In this document: piece by piece, positions 25,487 to 34,295 of the stretch
Layout of the letters: each line of letters starts with the position of its first letter
Position numbering within the stretch: the first letter of the stretch is position 1
NCBI RefSeq assembly: GCF_004353525.1
Contig: NZ_CP085524.1
Location: forward strand, 2,997,001 to 3,061,000
From: Zhaonella formicivorans
GTDB lineage: Bacteria; Bacillota; DUOV01; Zhaonellaceae
DNA length: 64,000 nucleotides
Reading direction: 5' to 3'
Translations under genes and position numbers: made by a program
Notes under the pieces: model-generated
Told to the model about the DNA's origin: nothing
What the model saw: only the letters and a program-made list of their open reading frames with translations
The model's database searches: none

Positions 25487-25566
25487 GGTGTTTGGGCCTA
25501 GTCGCCTTAAATTTAACCGCAAAAGCATTTATTAAAAATGATAGTACCTGAAAGGAGAAATAGAGC

Positions 25567-26775
25567 ATGAAAAAAGTTGTATTGGCATATTCCGGAGGTC
25601 TTGATACTTCCATCATCATCCCTTGGTTAAAAGAAAATTACGGCTACGAAGTTATTGCCATGGCTGCTGACGTAGGTCAAGGGGAAGAACTGGCCCCGCT
25701 GGAGGAGAAAGCGATCAAATCCGGCGCCAGCAAAATTTATATCGAGGATTTGAAGGAAGAATTTGTAACCGATTTTATCTGGCCAACATTAAAAGCAGGG
25801 GCCATCTACGAAGGTAAATACCTGCTGGGCACCTCCTTTGCCCGGCCTGTAATTGCCAAGAGGCTTGTGGAAATCGCTGAAAAGGAAGGCGCCGAAGCTG
25901 TTGCCCACGGGGCCACAGGCAAGGGCAACGACCAGGTGCGTTTTGAACTGACCGTTAAGGCTCTAAACCCTGAATTGAAAATAATTGCTCCCTGGAGGCT
26001 GTGGGATATTCGTTCCAGAGAAGACGCCATTGACTATGCTAACCAGCGGAATATCCCCGTGCCCGTTACCAAAGAAAAAATCTACAGCATGGACAGGAAC
26101 CTGTGGCACTTAAGCCACGAAGGGGGCGACCTGGAAGATCCCTGGAACGAGCCGAAGGATGACTTATTCATGATAATTACTCCGCCGGAACAAGCTCCTG
26201 ATAAGCCAACCTATGTGGAAATCGATTTTGAAAAGGGTATCCCGGTAGCTATCGACGGCAAAGCATATGGGCCCGTTGAATTAATTGAAAAGCTAAACGA
26301 CTTGGCTGCGGCCAACGGCATTGGAATTGACGATATGGTGGAGAACCGTCTGGTAGGCATCAAGTCAAGGGGAGTATATGAAACCCCGGGAGGCACTATC
26401 CTCTACAAGGCTCACAAAGAATTGGAGTACCTGACTTTAGACAGGCAGACCATGCATTATAAAGAATTGATTGCGGCAAAATATGCGGAATTGGTTTATG
26501 ACGGCGTTTGGTACTCGCCATTGCGTAAAGCGCTGGATGCCTTTGTAGATGTTACCCAGGAGACAGTCACGGGTACAGTGAGGATGAAGCTCTACAAAGG
26601 AAACTGCACCGTTGCGGGATCCAAGTCCCCATATTCCCTCTACAGCGAAGAATTTGCAACCTTTGGTGAGAGCGAAGTCTACGACCATAAGGATGCAGAA
26701 GGGTTCATCAACCTCTTTGGGCTGCCTCTGAAAGTCCGGGCCATGATGGAGAAGAAAGCGGGGCTGCGCAAGTAA
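25567..26775 (+). CDS. argG: Argininosuccinate synthase
   Basis: Joins citrulline and aspartate with ATP. The N-terminal P-loop-like motif [13 protein letters not shown] is diagnostic, with [15 protein letters not shown] and [21 protein letters not shown] later. At 402 residues it is full length. AAGGAG precedes the ATG. It follows argD and is separated from argH by a foldback element. Carbamoyltransferase (argF) and carbamoyl-phosphate synthase genes are not in the window. Confidence 0.98.
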   Translation: MKKVVLAYSGGLDTSIIIPWLKENYGYEVIAMAADVGQGEELAPLEEKAIKSGASKIYIEDLKEEFVTDFIWPTLKAGAIYEGKYLLGTSFARPVIAKRLVEIAEKEGAEAVAHGATGKGNDQVRFELTVKALNPELKIIAPWRLWDIRSREDAIDYANQRNIPVPVTKEKIYSMDRNLWHLSHEGGDLEDPWNEPKDDLFMIITPPEQAPDKPTYVEIDFEKGIPVAIDGKAYGPVELIEKLNDLAAANGIGIDDMVENRLVGIKSRGVYETPGGTILYKAHKELEYLTLDRQTMHYKELIAAKYAELVYDGVWYSPLRKALDAFVDVTQETVTGTVRMKLYKGNCTVAGSKSPYSLYSEEFATFGESEVYDHKDAEGFINLFGLPLKVRAMMEKKAGLRK

Positions 26776-26801
26776 GACAATCATGGTCAGCTTACAGCGA
26801 T

Positions 26802-27028
26802 CATGAAAATGTTAACTATTGTGTCCGCTGCTATGGGATGACTTCGCCAAGAGCGCTGTTCCTGATCAGAGTTTGACTTCCAGCGGCACGCGTTGACGCG
26901 GCATCCGTGCCGCTCCAGCGCTCTCGCAGCGTCCATGCTGCTCGACCGCTTTCAGTCAAACTCTCCACAGGGCGCTCTATGGCTTGTCATAATGTCGCAG
27001 CTCCACACAATAGTTACATTTTTTCATG
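26802..27028. mobile_element. Foldback (MITE-like) element between argG and argH
   Basis: The ends are CATGAAAA (26802-26809) and TTTTCATG (27021-27028). Inside, both arms share long blocks in the same order when one is reverse-complemented: AACTATTGTGT, GCTGC, ATGAC, AGAGCGC, AGAGTTTGACT. Each arm spans about 75 bases. The centre has its own hairpin, AGCGGCACG paired with CGTGCCGCT (about 26882-26914). No transposase is encoded. The structure is that of a small non-autonomous inverted-repeat element; an RNA role is possible. Confidence 0.7.
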
Positions 27029-27142
27029 CATGATAGTATTGGGGCAGCAGGGTGTCTATCAGCTTATTGAGCTTGGAAGACTGAAAGCCTAAGCTGGCCT
27101 TTTATTTTAGAGGATAAAACAATTTTGGGAGTGAATTATTTA

Positions 27143-28525
27143 ATGAAGCTCTGGGGTGGCCGGTTTCAAAAGGAAACCGATCGTCTGGTGGAGGACTTCC
27201 ATTCCTCCATTTCCTTCGACCAGCGGCTGTACAAGCAGGATATTCGCGGAAGCATAGCCCATGCCAGGATGCTGGGTAAAATAGGGGTACTGACGCAGGA
27301 AGAAGCAGACACAATTATTGCAGGTTTACAGGATATTTTAAAGGATATTGAGGCGGGCCAGGTAGAGTTTGAAATCGGGGCCGAAGATATTCATATGAAT
27401 ATAGAAAAGCTGTTGACGGCCAGGGTGGGGGAAGTGGGCAAAAAGCTGCATACCGCCAGAAGCCGCAACGATCAGGTGGCCCTGGACACCAGGCTCTTTG
27501 TCAAAGAGGAGATCCAGGAAATCTGTCAGTTAATTTTAAAGCTGCAGGAGGTTATTCTGAATTTAAGTGAGGCCCATTTAGAAACAGTGATGCCCGGCTA
27601 CACCCACCTGCAGAAGGCCCAGCCCATAACCTTTGCCCATCACCTGATGGCTTATTTTCAGATGTTGCAAAGGGACTATGAGCGCTTCCAGGACTGCTTA
27701 AAAAGAGCAGATGTCATGCCGCTGGGTTCCGGAGCCCTGGCAGGTACTACCTTCCCCTTGGACCGGCAGATGGTAGCCGAGGAATTGGGCTTTGCCAAGA
27801 TCACATTAAACAGCCTGGACGGCGTCAGTGACCGGGACTATATTATTGAATTGGCGTCTGCCGCATCTATCCTGATGATGCACTTCAGCCGTCTGTGTGA
27901 GGAAATCATCCTCTGGTCTTCTGATGAATTTCGCTTCATAGATCTGGACGATGCCTACAGCACCGGTTCCAGCATCATGCCCCAGAAGAAAAACCCCGAT
28001 GTGGCTGAACTTATCAGGGGTAAAACCGGCAGAGTGTACGGACACCTGATGGGGCTCTTGACCATGATGAAATCCCTGCCCCTGGCCTATAATAAGGATA
28101 TGCAGGAGGATAAAGAAGCCCTCTTCGATACGGTGGATACGGTCAAGAAGTGCCTGATGACTATAACACCGATGCTTCAGACCATGAAGGTGAACAAAGA
28201 GCGCATGGCAGCCGGAGCCAAAGGGGGGTTCACCAACGCAACCGATGTGGCCGACTATCTTGCCAAAAAGGGAGTCCCCTTCCGGGAAGCCCACGCCATC
28301 GTAGGCCGGCTGGTGCTGAAATGCGTGCAGGAAGGCAGGGTGCTGGAGGATTTAACGTTGGAGGAGTACAAGTACTTTTCCCCGGTATTCGCGGAAGATA
28401 TCTACACAGCCATTTCCATCCAGGAGTGCGTCTCAAAACGCAACGTCCCCGGCGGCCCGGCCAAGGAGGCCGTGTTGGCCAGCATTGATGCAGGGAAGAA
28501 GTGGCTGGAAAAGAATAAGCAGTAA
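27143..28525 (+). CDS. argH: Argininosuccinate lyase
   Basis: Last step of arginine synthesis: argininosuccinate gives arginine and fumarate. The superfamily signature GSSIMPQKKNPD is present with the catalytic serine, and TARSRNDQVALD and GYTHLQKAQPI are further active-site segments. At 460 residues it is full length. The family start MKLWGGRFQ fixes ATG at 27143; a TTG at 27125 is in frame but overlaps the ribosome-binding site. A strong terminator follows. Confidence 0.97.
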   Translation: MKLWGGRFQKETDRLVEDFHSSISFDQRLYKQDIRGSIAHARMLGKIGVLTQEEADTIIAGLQDILKDIEAGQVEFEIGAEDIHMNIEKLLTARVGEVGKKLHTARSRNDQVALDTRLFVKEEIQEICQLILKLQEVILNLSEAHLETVMPGYTHLQKAQPITFAHHLMAYFQMLQRDYERFQDCLKRADVMPLGSGALAGTTFPLDRQMVAEELGFAKITLNSLDGVSDRDYIIELASAASILMMHFSRLCEEIILWSSDEFRFIDLDDAYSTGSSIMPQKKNPDVAELIRGKTGRVYGHLMGLLTMMKSLPLAYNKDMQEDKEALFDTVDTVKKCLMTITPMLQTMKVNKERMAAGAKGGFTNATDVADYLAKKGVPFREAHAIVGRLVLKCVQEGRVLEDLTLEEYKYFSPVFAEDIYTAISIQECVSKRNVPGGPAKEAVLASIDAGKKWLEKNKQ

Positions 28526-28531
28526 TTGAAC

Positions 28532-28555
28532 GAGCAGCATGCGCTGCTCTTTTTT
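28532..28555 (+). terminator. Intrinsic terminator after argH
   Basis: GAGCAGC (28532-28538), loop ATGC, GCTGCTC (28543-28549), then six T. Confidence 0.93.
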
Positions 28556-28587
28556 GCTGCTATGCACGTTTCTAAAGAATACTTTTT

Positions 28588-28621
28588 TTACTGGTGTTCT
28601 AGACAGCTTACTGGTGTTCTA
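28588..28621. repeat. Short direct repeat
   Basis: TTACTGGTGTTCTA occurs at 28588-28601 and 28608-28621, a 14-base direct repeat with a 20-base period. Confidence 0.75.
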
Positions 28622-28641
28622 TAGAGCCACTTCCAAGCAAA

Positions 28642-28752
28642 CATAACGCTAGAAATTTTTGCGCCCTAAAGGACTGGAATTTCTACGCGTTGTGCAGACA
28701 CAATGCTAGTAATTCTGGCGCGCTTATGGCTTGGCGAAAGCCAAGTTTTCTT
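28642..28752 (+). ncRNA. Candidate structured RNA ending in a terminator
   Basis: Non-coding stretch with nested pairings. An outer stem joins CATAACGC (28642-28649) to GCGCTTATG (28719-28727). An inner hairpin joins TAGAAATT to AATTTCTA (about 28650-28686). A second joins GCGTTGTG (28687-28694) to CACAATGC (28699-28706) over a CAGA loop. It ends with CTTGGC-GAAA-GCCAAG (28730-28745) and TTTTCTT, a textbook terminator. It could be a small RNA, a leader of the next gene or a repeat remnant; no known family was recognised. Confidence 0.45.
28730..28752 (+). terminator. Intrinsic terminator upstream of the AlkD-like gene
   Basis: CTTGGC, a GAAA tetraloop, GCCAAG, then TTTTCTT. Confidence 0.8.
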
Positions 28753-28854
28753 CGCCTTTTCGGTGTTGTAAAAATATGGTACAATTAAGCAAGAGGTGAT
28801 TTTATGAGCATGTTAGCTCGAATCAGAGGAAGCTGAAGATGTTGAGGTGAAAAC

Positions 28855-29568
28855 TTGGGTTATTTAGCAGACATTAGGCATGAACTGACTAAACACATTA
28901 TCCCAGAAAAAGCGGAGTTTCTCCCTGTTTTTTTTAAAGCATTCCCGGGGGGTTACGGAGAAGGGGACCAATTTATCGGCGTTATGGTACCGGAGCAGAG
29001 AAAGGTGGCCAAAAAGTACTTTACAAAGGTTAGTTTGCAAGAAGTAGAAGAACTTTTACAAGAGCCGATTCACGAGTACCGGCTTGCTGCCCTGTTTATA
29101 CTTGTATACAAATTTGAGAGATCAAAAAGCGAAGCCGAAAAGAAAGAGGTTGTTGACCTATATCTAAATAATCTCAGTTTCGTAAACAATTGGGACCTGG
29201 TTGATTCATCGGCAGACAAAATTTTAGGGCCCTATCTATTTGATAAAGAAAAAACCATGTTATATCATTTTGCCAAGTCCGGCGATCTCTGGAAACAGAG
29301 GGTTGCCATCATAACCACTTATCATTTCATAAAACAAAATCATTTTACTGATACGCTGGAACTGGCCAAAATCTTATTACGCCATGAGCATGACTTGATC
29401 CATAAGGCGGTAGGCTGGATGCTGAGGGAAATTGGAAAAAGGGATTTTGCAGTTGAGTATAATTTTTTGGCAGAACACTATAAAGAAATGCCTAGAACTA
29501 TGCTGCGTTACGCTATCGAGAAGTTTGAGCCCGAGCTGCGAGAAAAATTTTTGAAGGGACTGGTTTAG
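28855..29568 (+). CDS. DNA alkylation repair protein, AlkD-like
   Basis: HEAT-like-repeat DNA glycosylase family that removes alkylated bases such as 7- and 3-alkylpurines. The pattern GVMVPEQRKVAKKY, then EYRLAALFILVYKF, NNWDLVDSSADKILG and WKQRVAIITTYHFI matches the family: the WDLVD segment carries the key aspartate and the tryptophan/arginine line the DNA cleft. At 237 residues it is full length. The start is TTG at 28855, five bases from GAGGTG. It has its own terminator downstream. Confidence 0.85.
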   Translation: MGYLADIRHELTKHIIPEKAEFLPVFFKAFPGGYGEGDQFIGVMVPEQRKVAKKYFTKVSLQEVEELLQEPIHEYRLAALFILVYKFERSKSEAEKKEVVDLYLNNLSFVNNWDLVDSSADKILGPYLFDKEKTMLYHFAKSGDLWKQRVAIITTYHFIKQNHFTDTLELAKILLRHEHDLIHKAVGWMLREIGKRDFAVEYNFLAEHYKEMPRTMLRYAIEKFEPELREKFLKGLV

Positions 29569-29671
29569 CATCTGTTTTAAGAACCAAAGAAACCAATGGC
29601 TTGCAGAAAATGTTACAGTGTATAATTCTGTTCAGCAAGTGGCAGAATTTTGGTTTAAGAAGTACGGTAAC

Positions 29672-29704
29672 TGGGTGGGTTGTTTTCGCCGCCCATTCTT
29701 TTTT
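29672..29704 (+). terminator. Intrinsic terminator after the AlkD-like gene
   Basis: TGGGTGG (29672-29678) pairs with CCGCCCA (29689-29695), including one wobble pair, followed by TTCTTTTTT. Confidence 0.75.
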
Positions 29705-29851
29705 CGGAAATTACATATCTTACCTACCGGTTTGGGCAAAATGTGGCTAGGCACTTTAACTCTGAGATGATTAATAGGAAAAGTAGGTCTAATTAGATGC
29801 ATGCAACTTGACAGAGTAATTAATTGCCAGGATTCTAATATAAGCTCACTA

Positions 29852-30151
29852 TTAACGCAGAACTATGCCTAAATAAATTGTGGTAAGTATTTGTGGTATT
29901 AAGTATAACAATGCTTTCAATTTTGCTCCCCGATAAACCAAGAGTAAGGAGCCAAGATGAAGTAGTGGCATGGATACTCCCAATATCTCCCAAATAAGCA
30001 GTGGCGAACCGATGAGGTAAACCGAAAACCCCAAAATGAGTAAAGCGCTGACAACCAGTAAGTACCATCGGCCTGTACTAATTCCGACTAGTGAAATAAT
30101 CAATGAGGAAAGAATACCCGGCCATCCAAAAACAATTTCTATAAACGACAT
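29852..30151 (-). CDS. Small membrane protein of unknown function
   Basis: A 99-residue, very hydrophobic protein with about four membrane segments (for example ILSSLIISLVGIS, LLVVSALLILGFSVYLIG and LLYLIPQILTTIYLGIVL). No family was recognised. AAAGGG lies upstream of the ATG, which gives moderate support. It is a single gene on the minus strand, convergent with the AlkD-like gene. An overlapping frame (29835-30068) is probably a shadow. Confidence 0.5.
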   Translation of the reverse strand: MSFIEIVFGWPGILSSLIISLVGISTGRWYLLVVSALLILGFSVYLIGSPLLIWEILGVSMPLLHLGSLLLVYRGAKLKALLYLIPQILTTIYLGIVLR

Positions 30152-30464
30152 AAAGCCCTTTGACCCCCTTTATGAGATATCAATTGTTCAGTTTTGCTGT
30201 ATTTTCCCTATACTAAAAGTATGACGTATTAGCCTAGTCTAAGGTTCCACCCAAATTTTATATGTTGCTTCTAATTTTATCGTCAAGGTGTTTAATGGAA
30301 CTTCCGTAGCTTATGCAACGTCTGGAGTTTAAGTAGTCTTTTGCTTCATAATCAAGCTCGCGGTTAAAAATTCAGTTAAAGAATTAAAGAGGGAAGGGGA
30401 GCTTTAGTTGGGGAATTTTGTTAATCTGGCTTCGTCAAAGAAATAAAACTTTAGAGGGGAAATA
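30152..30464. other. Intergenic region, nothing recognised
   Basis: AT-rich, 313 bases between divergent genes. No promoter pair, terminator or repeat could be supported. Confidence 0.3.
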
Positions 30465-30902
30465 GTGAATAGTGATTTGGAAATAAGGCTTCGGAAAGCA
30501 AGGGAAGATAAAGAACTGGCGGAAAAATTGCAGAGGAAACTACAAGCGACCGAGGAGCAGTTGCTCAAGTCTAAAACCAGAATAAAGGAACTGGATAAAT
30601 TATTAAACAAAGAAAAAAGAGATGTGGAGAAGCTGGAACATCTTAGCCTAACTAATCTGTTTGTTTCCATTTTAGGGACAAAGGAAGAGAGAATGGATAA
30701 AGAACAGCAGGAGTATTTGGCAGCAAAGCTCAAGTTTGACGCTGCTGTTAGCGCAGTTAAAGAATTGGAAAAAGAGAAGCAAGCTTTACAGGAACAGCTT
30801 GTACTGCTGGAGTTTTTCTGGTATTTAAGCCGTGCTGATTATGCGACAAAAAACCATGCTCTTATGATGTATCAAATTTTTTTGCCGGACGCCATTTCAT
30901 AG
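30465..30902 (+). CDS. Coiled-coil protein of unknown function, possibly truncated
   Basis: A 145-residue, highly charged helical protein with two coiled-coil stretches (residues about 1-60 and 80-110). They flank a short segment, LTNLFVSILGTKEERMDKEQ, that recurs in a family of longer Firmicute proteins as I remember it. The last 30 residues (FFWYLSRADYATKNHALMMY) lose the coiled-coil character. This suggests a frameshift or early stop removing the remainder. The GTG start follows GAGGGGA. Function is unknown. Confidence 0.55.
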   Translation: MNSDLEIRLRKAREDKELAEKLQRKLQATEEQLLKSKTRIKELDKLLNKEKRDVEKLEHLSLTNLFVSILGTKEERMDKEQQEYLAAKLKFDAAVSAVKELEKEKQALQEQLVLLEFFWYLSRADYATKNHALMMYQIFLPDAIS

Positions 30903-31091
30903 TAGCAGGATTCCAGCATTTTGCTCTGTAACATTTGTCACAGTTCCTTATTAATTTTGATACAACCTACAGGATCAACATCATATTGATCACCTTAGAA
31001 AGCGATTATGGTCTGGACAAGAATTTGGGACTTATCGTATAGAGATTTTGGCCACTAAGGTTTAGCTAACTTTATTGAGGGGAGTTGCACT

Positions 31092-31643
31092 ATGGAAAGC
31101 TTTAAATTTGGAAACCGGGTTGAGGTAATCAAAGGGGATATTACCAAAATAAAAGTAGATGCCATTGTAAATGCCGCTAACAACAGCCTTTTAGGCGGCG
31201 GTGGAGTTGACGGGGCTATCCATGCAGCGGGTGGAAAAGCAATTTTGGAAGAATGCATGAAAATCAGGGAAAAGCAAGGCGGATGCAAAACAGGGGAAGC
31301 AGTGATTACTACGGCAGGGAACCTTCCTGCCAAATATGTCATTCACACGGTGGGACCGGTTTGGAGTGGAGGACAAAGCGGGGAAGAGGATTTGCTGCGG
31401 AACAGTTACAGGAACTCCTTAAGGCTTGCGGTGGAACATGGAGTGGAAAGCATAGCTTTTCCCAACATCAGTACCGGCGTCTATATGTTCCCCAAAGAGC
31501 TGGCGGCAAAAATAGCCATAGACGAAGTGCTAAAGTTTTTGGAAAAAGACAGCAGCATACAAAAAGTTCTTTTTGTCTGTTATAACGAAGATAATTACCG
31601 GCTGTATAGGGAAATTTGCACGTCGAAAAGGGAAGGTATATAA
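31092..31643 (+). CDS. Macro-domain ADP-ribose hydrolase, YmdB-like
   Basis: Macro domain that removes ADP-ribose from proteins or hydrolyses O-acetyl-ADP-ribose. The ADP-ribose pocket is recognisable: [30 protein letters not shown], with the catalytic-loop asparagine and aspartate, and [13 protein letters not shown]. At 183 residues it is a stand-alone domain. It is followed after 3 bases by a Nudix gene, so both probably belong to one transcript dealing with nucleotide derivatives. Confidence 0.93.
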   Translation: MESFKFGNRVEVIKGDITKIKVDAIVNAANNSLLGGGGVDGAIHAAGGKAILEECMKIREKQGGCKTGEAVITTAGNLPAKYVIHTVGPVWSGGQSGEEDLLRNSYRNSLRLAVEHGVESIAFPNISTGVYMFPKELAAKIAIDEVLKFLEKDSSIQKVLFVCYNEDNYRLYREICTSKREGI

Positions 31644-31646
31644 GCC

Positions 31647-32072
31647 ATGGTTGCAATTGAGTTTGACCCTGGTGGCATAATTGAAGAAGGGGAAATACAG
31701 ATTGTTATTATTTGTGCCAATTATAAGGGAAAATGGATAGTAGTAAGGCATAAAGACCGCACAACTTGGGAGATCCCGGGAGGTCACAGGGAACCCTTTG
31801 AAGACTTGGAAATGGCGGCCTCAAGGGAACTTTATGAAGAAACAGGGGCGCTAAAATTTAATTTATTTCCGGTAGTTGCCTATTCCGTTGACAACGGTGA
31901 GAAACGCACATTTGGCAAGCTTTTTTATGCCAGGGTGCAAGAGTTGGGAGAACTGCCTCAATCGGAAATTGCCGAAATAAAGTTCGTGGAGAAATTACCT
32001 CGTAATTTAACATACCCGTTGATCCAACCTCTATTGTATCAAAAGGTAGTGGATTATCTCCATAATTTATGA
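31647..32072 (+). CDS. Nudix hydrolase, YtkD-like
   Basis: The Nudix box is intact: GGHREPFEDLEMAASRELYEETG fits Gx5Ex7REUxEExGU. The N-terminal EFDPGG and the overall length of 141 residues resemble Bacillus YtkD, which hydrolyses oxidised nucleotides or pyrophosphorylated RNA ends. The substrate here is unproven. It starts 3 bases after the macro-domain gene, whose 3' end supplies a GGGAAGG box, so translation is likely coupled. Confidence 0.85.
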   Translation: MVAIEFDPGGIIEEGEIQIVIICANYKGKWIVVRHKDRTTWEIPGGHREPFEDLEMAASRELYEETGALKFNLFPVVAYSVDNGEKRTFGKLFYARVQELGELPQSEIAEIKFVEKLPRNLTYPLIQPLLYQKVVDYLHNL

Positions 32073-32096
32073 AGAGGACAATTTTATAAATCAGCT

Positions 32097-32150
32097 TGTA
32101 GACAAAGCCTGCATGTATTATATTATTTCGCTCTGGACAAGTTCGCAACG
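32097..32150. repeat. Dispersed repeat element, copy B (single arm)
   Basis: It shares AGCCTGCATGTATTAT with the left arm of copy A (12896-13014), and TGTAGA, GCATGTATTAT, GGACAA and TCGCA in order with its right arm on the opposite strand. No second arm is visible nearby, so this is a half or solo copy. Confidence 0.6.
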
Positions 32151-32201
32151 AAAAAATAAAACTAAATTTTAGTCCAATGGGGAGATGCTTTTACTTCTAT
32201 C

Positions 32202-32237
32202 AACCCTATGTTATCATCAAACGTAGGGTTCTTTATT
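32202..32237 (+). terminator. Hairpin terminator upstream of the second Nudix gene
   Basis: AACCCTA (32202-32208) pairs with TAGGGTT (32224-32230), followed by CTTTATT. It probably ends the macro/Nudix transcript. Confidence 0.5.
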
Positions 32238-32312
32238 CGTCTGCGTAAAGATGCTGGAATATCAGCCGGAAAGAGGAGTAATGATTTATTTGTGCTGTAA
32301 GGAGTAAGGCAA

Positions 32313-32993
32313 ATGGATTTTCGGCAATTACAGCAACTGCAAAAGCTTTTGCCTAAGGTTCCCGGAATTAATGGCAAGGAAGAGTATTTTAATTCAGCGG
32401 TCTTGGTGCTGCTCATGCCGGTAAACGGTGATTATCATTTTGTGTTTGAAAAGAGAGGCCCAAATATCAGACAGGGCGGCGAAATATGCTTTCCGGGCGG
32501 GAAATTCGATCCCGAAACGGATGCGAATTTTGCGGCAACTGCTGTCAGGGAGACTGTGGAAGAACTAGGCATTACCCCAGAAGATTTAAGGATATTTGGC
32601 AGGTTAGATACTGTTATTTCCCCTATGGGCGCCACAGTGGATGCCTTCTTGGCAACCATAGAGCATCAAGAGCTGAGCAAGCTGAATTTTAACCGGGACG
32701 AGGTGGAAAATGTTTTTACCATACCGGTATCCTATTTTACCAGGAACGAACCCCAAGTTTATAAAGTTTGCATTAAAGCACACCCTTCCTATATAAATAA
32801 AGAGGGGGAAGAGGTGGTGTTATTTCCGGCCAAGGAGTTAGGCCTGCCGGACAGGTACAGTAAGCCATGGGGGCAGGGGCAAATTAACATCTATGTTTAT
32901 CAGGTAAAAGAGGGTGTGATCTGGGGAATAACTGCCAGGTTGATTTACGATCTGGTGAAAAAGCTCAGATGTTTGGAAAACTGCAAAATGTAA
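32313..32993 (+). CDS. Nudix hydrolase, CoA pyrophosphatase type
   Basis: Predicted to hydrolyse coenzyme A to phosphopantetheine and 3',5'-ADP. The Nudix box is GGKFDPETDANFAATAVRETVEELGI. Upstream of it, EKRGPNIRQGGEICFPGG matches the extra CoA-class motif (LxxRSxxxRxxxGxxxFPGG) in slightly altered form. At 226 residues it has the expected length. ATG at 32313 follows AAGGAGTAAGG. It stands in its own unit after the repeat copy B. Confidence 0.88.
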   Translation: MDFRQLQQLQKLLPKVPGINGKEEYFNSAVLVLLMPVNGDYHFVFEKRGPNIRQGGEICFPGGKFDPETDANFAATAVRETVEELGITPEDLRIFGRLDTVISPMGATVDAFLATIEHQELSKLNFNRDEVENVFTIPVSYFTRNEPQVYKVCIKAHPSYINKEGEEVVLFPAKELGLPDRYSKPWGQGQINIYVYQVKEGVIWGITARLIYDLVKKLRCLENCKM

Positions 32994-33141
32994 TGCACTT
33001 AAAAAAACTGATGGTTCCTTATGCCGAATAATTGACCAGGTGGCTAACCTTAAACTGCAGTACAAACTAAAATCTTTCTGATTCACGAAGGAATTGCTTA
33101 ACTTAAGCAATGTAAAGAAAAATTAAGAAAGAGGCTAAAAG

Positions 33142-34170
33142 ATGAACAATTTATTACCTACCCTTGCTGAATGGAAGAGCTTATATGAAGCAGCTATCGA
33201 ATTCAAGAAAATAGAAAGCTGGCACTGGATGGGCGAAACGGAGATCTTTGGGGTGCAAAATCCTGAAGATGGTGAAATCGGCTATTGTATGACTTTGGGC
33301 AGTAACGGCGAAGTATTCGCTTTAGCTGTATATTTAGGAACTGATGGGCTGGAAGGAATGTTGAAAATTCAATCCGGAGAGGTAGGTCCTGAGGGACTGG
33401 ACGCCCTGCATGCCCAAAAATGTTTAATGGCTTCCTTTGAAAACAGGGATTGTCTGCAAAAGGCCGATTTGCAAATAATCAAAGAACTAGGGTTAAAATT
33501 CCGGGGACGTCATGAATGGCCTCTGTTTAGAAGTTACGAGCCTGGCTTTTTCCCTTGGTATTTATCAAAGAGCGAAGTGCGTTTTTTAACCCTGGCCTTG
33601 GAACAGGCCTGCCAGGTTTCCTTGCGTGTCAAAGACAATCCTGATTTGTTGCTCTCATCCAAAGAAAATCAATATTTTGTCAGGGTTCCGGAGAAGATTG
33701 GCAGGGACATAGTCTGGCATGATCAGTGGCTGGTCCCCGAACCTCTGGAGAAGAAGGAGAGGAAGCAGCCGGTGTTGGATGAGCTTTACCTGCGCAGGTT
33801 AAAAGACAAAACTGTTAAGCAGGACAGGGTTTTAGAAGCTGATTTATTCTATGCGCCCTTTCCTGTACAGGAGAAAAAGAATGAGCGCCCTTATTATCCA
33901 TATGTTTCGCTGTGGCTGGATCAACACTCGGGCGAGATCCTTAATTATTGCCTTTCTCCCCATTCAGACTACAGGGCTGATTTCTGCAACAGCTTTTTAA
34001 AGCTGATAGAAAACATCCGGGTTATTCCCAGAGCTGTAACGGTTGCTAAAATAGAAGTAGCGGAGCTTTTGGAACCGTTGGCAAGAAAGTTGGGAACGGA
34101 AATAAAATTGGTGAAGAGGTTTAAAGTTTTGGAAGGAGCAAAAGAGAGTTTATTTGAATATTTAGGTTAG
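33142..34170 (+). CDS. Uncharacterised 342-residue protein
   Basis: I do not recognise a characterised family; it resembles from memory the DUF6930/DUF7309 type of bacterial proteins. Visible: an N-terminal mixed region with WHWMGETEIFGVQNPEDGEIGYC; a middle EWPLFRSYEPGFFPWYLSKSEVRFLTLALEQA; and a C-terminal alpha/beta part with PYVSLWLDQHSGEILNYCLS and RVIPRAVTVAK. No signal peptide or membrane segment. The gene is free-standing, between the CoA pyrophosphatase and glnS. Function is unknown. Confidence 0.7.
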   Translation: MNNLLPTLAEWKSLYEAAIEFKKIESWHWMGETEIFGVQNPEDGEIGYCMTLGSNGEVFALAVYLGTDGLEGMLKIQSGEVGPEGLDALHAQKCLMASFENRDCLQKADLQIIKELGLKFRGRHEWPLFRSYEPGFFPWYLSKSEVRFLTLALEQACQVSLRVKDNPDLLLSSKENQYFVRVPEKIGRDIVWHDQWLVPEPLEKKERKQPVLDELYLRRLKDKTVKQDRVLEADLFYAPFPVQEKKNERPYYPYVSLWLDQHSGEILNYCLSPHSDYRADFCNSFLKLIENIRVIPRAVTVAKIEVAELLEPLARKLGTEIKLVKRFKVLEGAKESLFEYLG

Positions 34171-34210
34171 GCTTACTCACTTATGTCAACCGGGTTAAAA
34201 CAGGAAATAG

Positions 34211-34240
34211 TTATGTAAAATCGTAAATTTTGTTTATAAT
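34211..34240 (+). promoter_or_regulatory. glnS: Possible promoter of glnS
   Basis: A perfect TATAAT (34235-34240) with a weak TTATGT (34211-34216), spacer 18. No T-box leader is present. Confidence 0.4.
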
Positions 34241-34295
34241 AGAAGCAGTGTGAAAAGAGAAGTCGTAACCCAAGATCGAAGGAGGAGTAAGATAG

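Noticed and set aside
26907-27092. ORF of 61 codons in the foldback element
   Set aside because: It lies wholly in inverted-repeat sequence, has no ribosome-binding site and an unlikely composition.
28757-28785. Promoter before the AlkD-like gene
   Set aside because: TACAAT is a fair -10, but the expected -35 position has only TTTTCG.
29835-30068. Second minus-strand ORF overlapping the small membrane protein
   Set aside because: The overlapping frame is more protein-like and has a better start; this one looks like a shadow.
34171-34295. T-box leader of glnS
   Set aside because: The gap is too short, and neither the T-box sequence nor a specifier stem was found.
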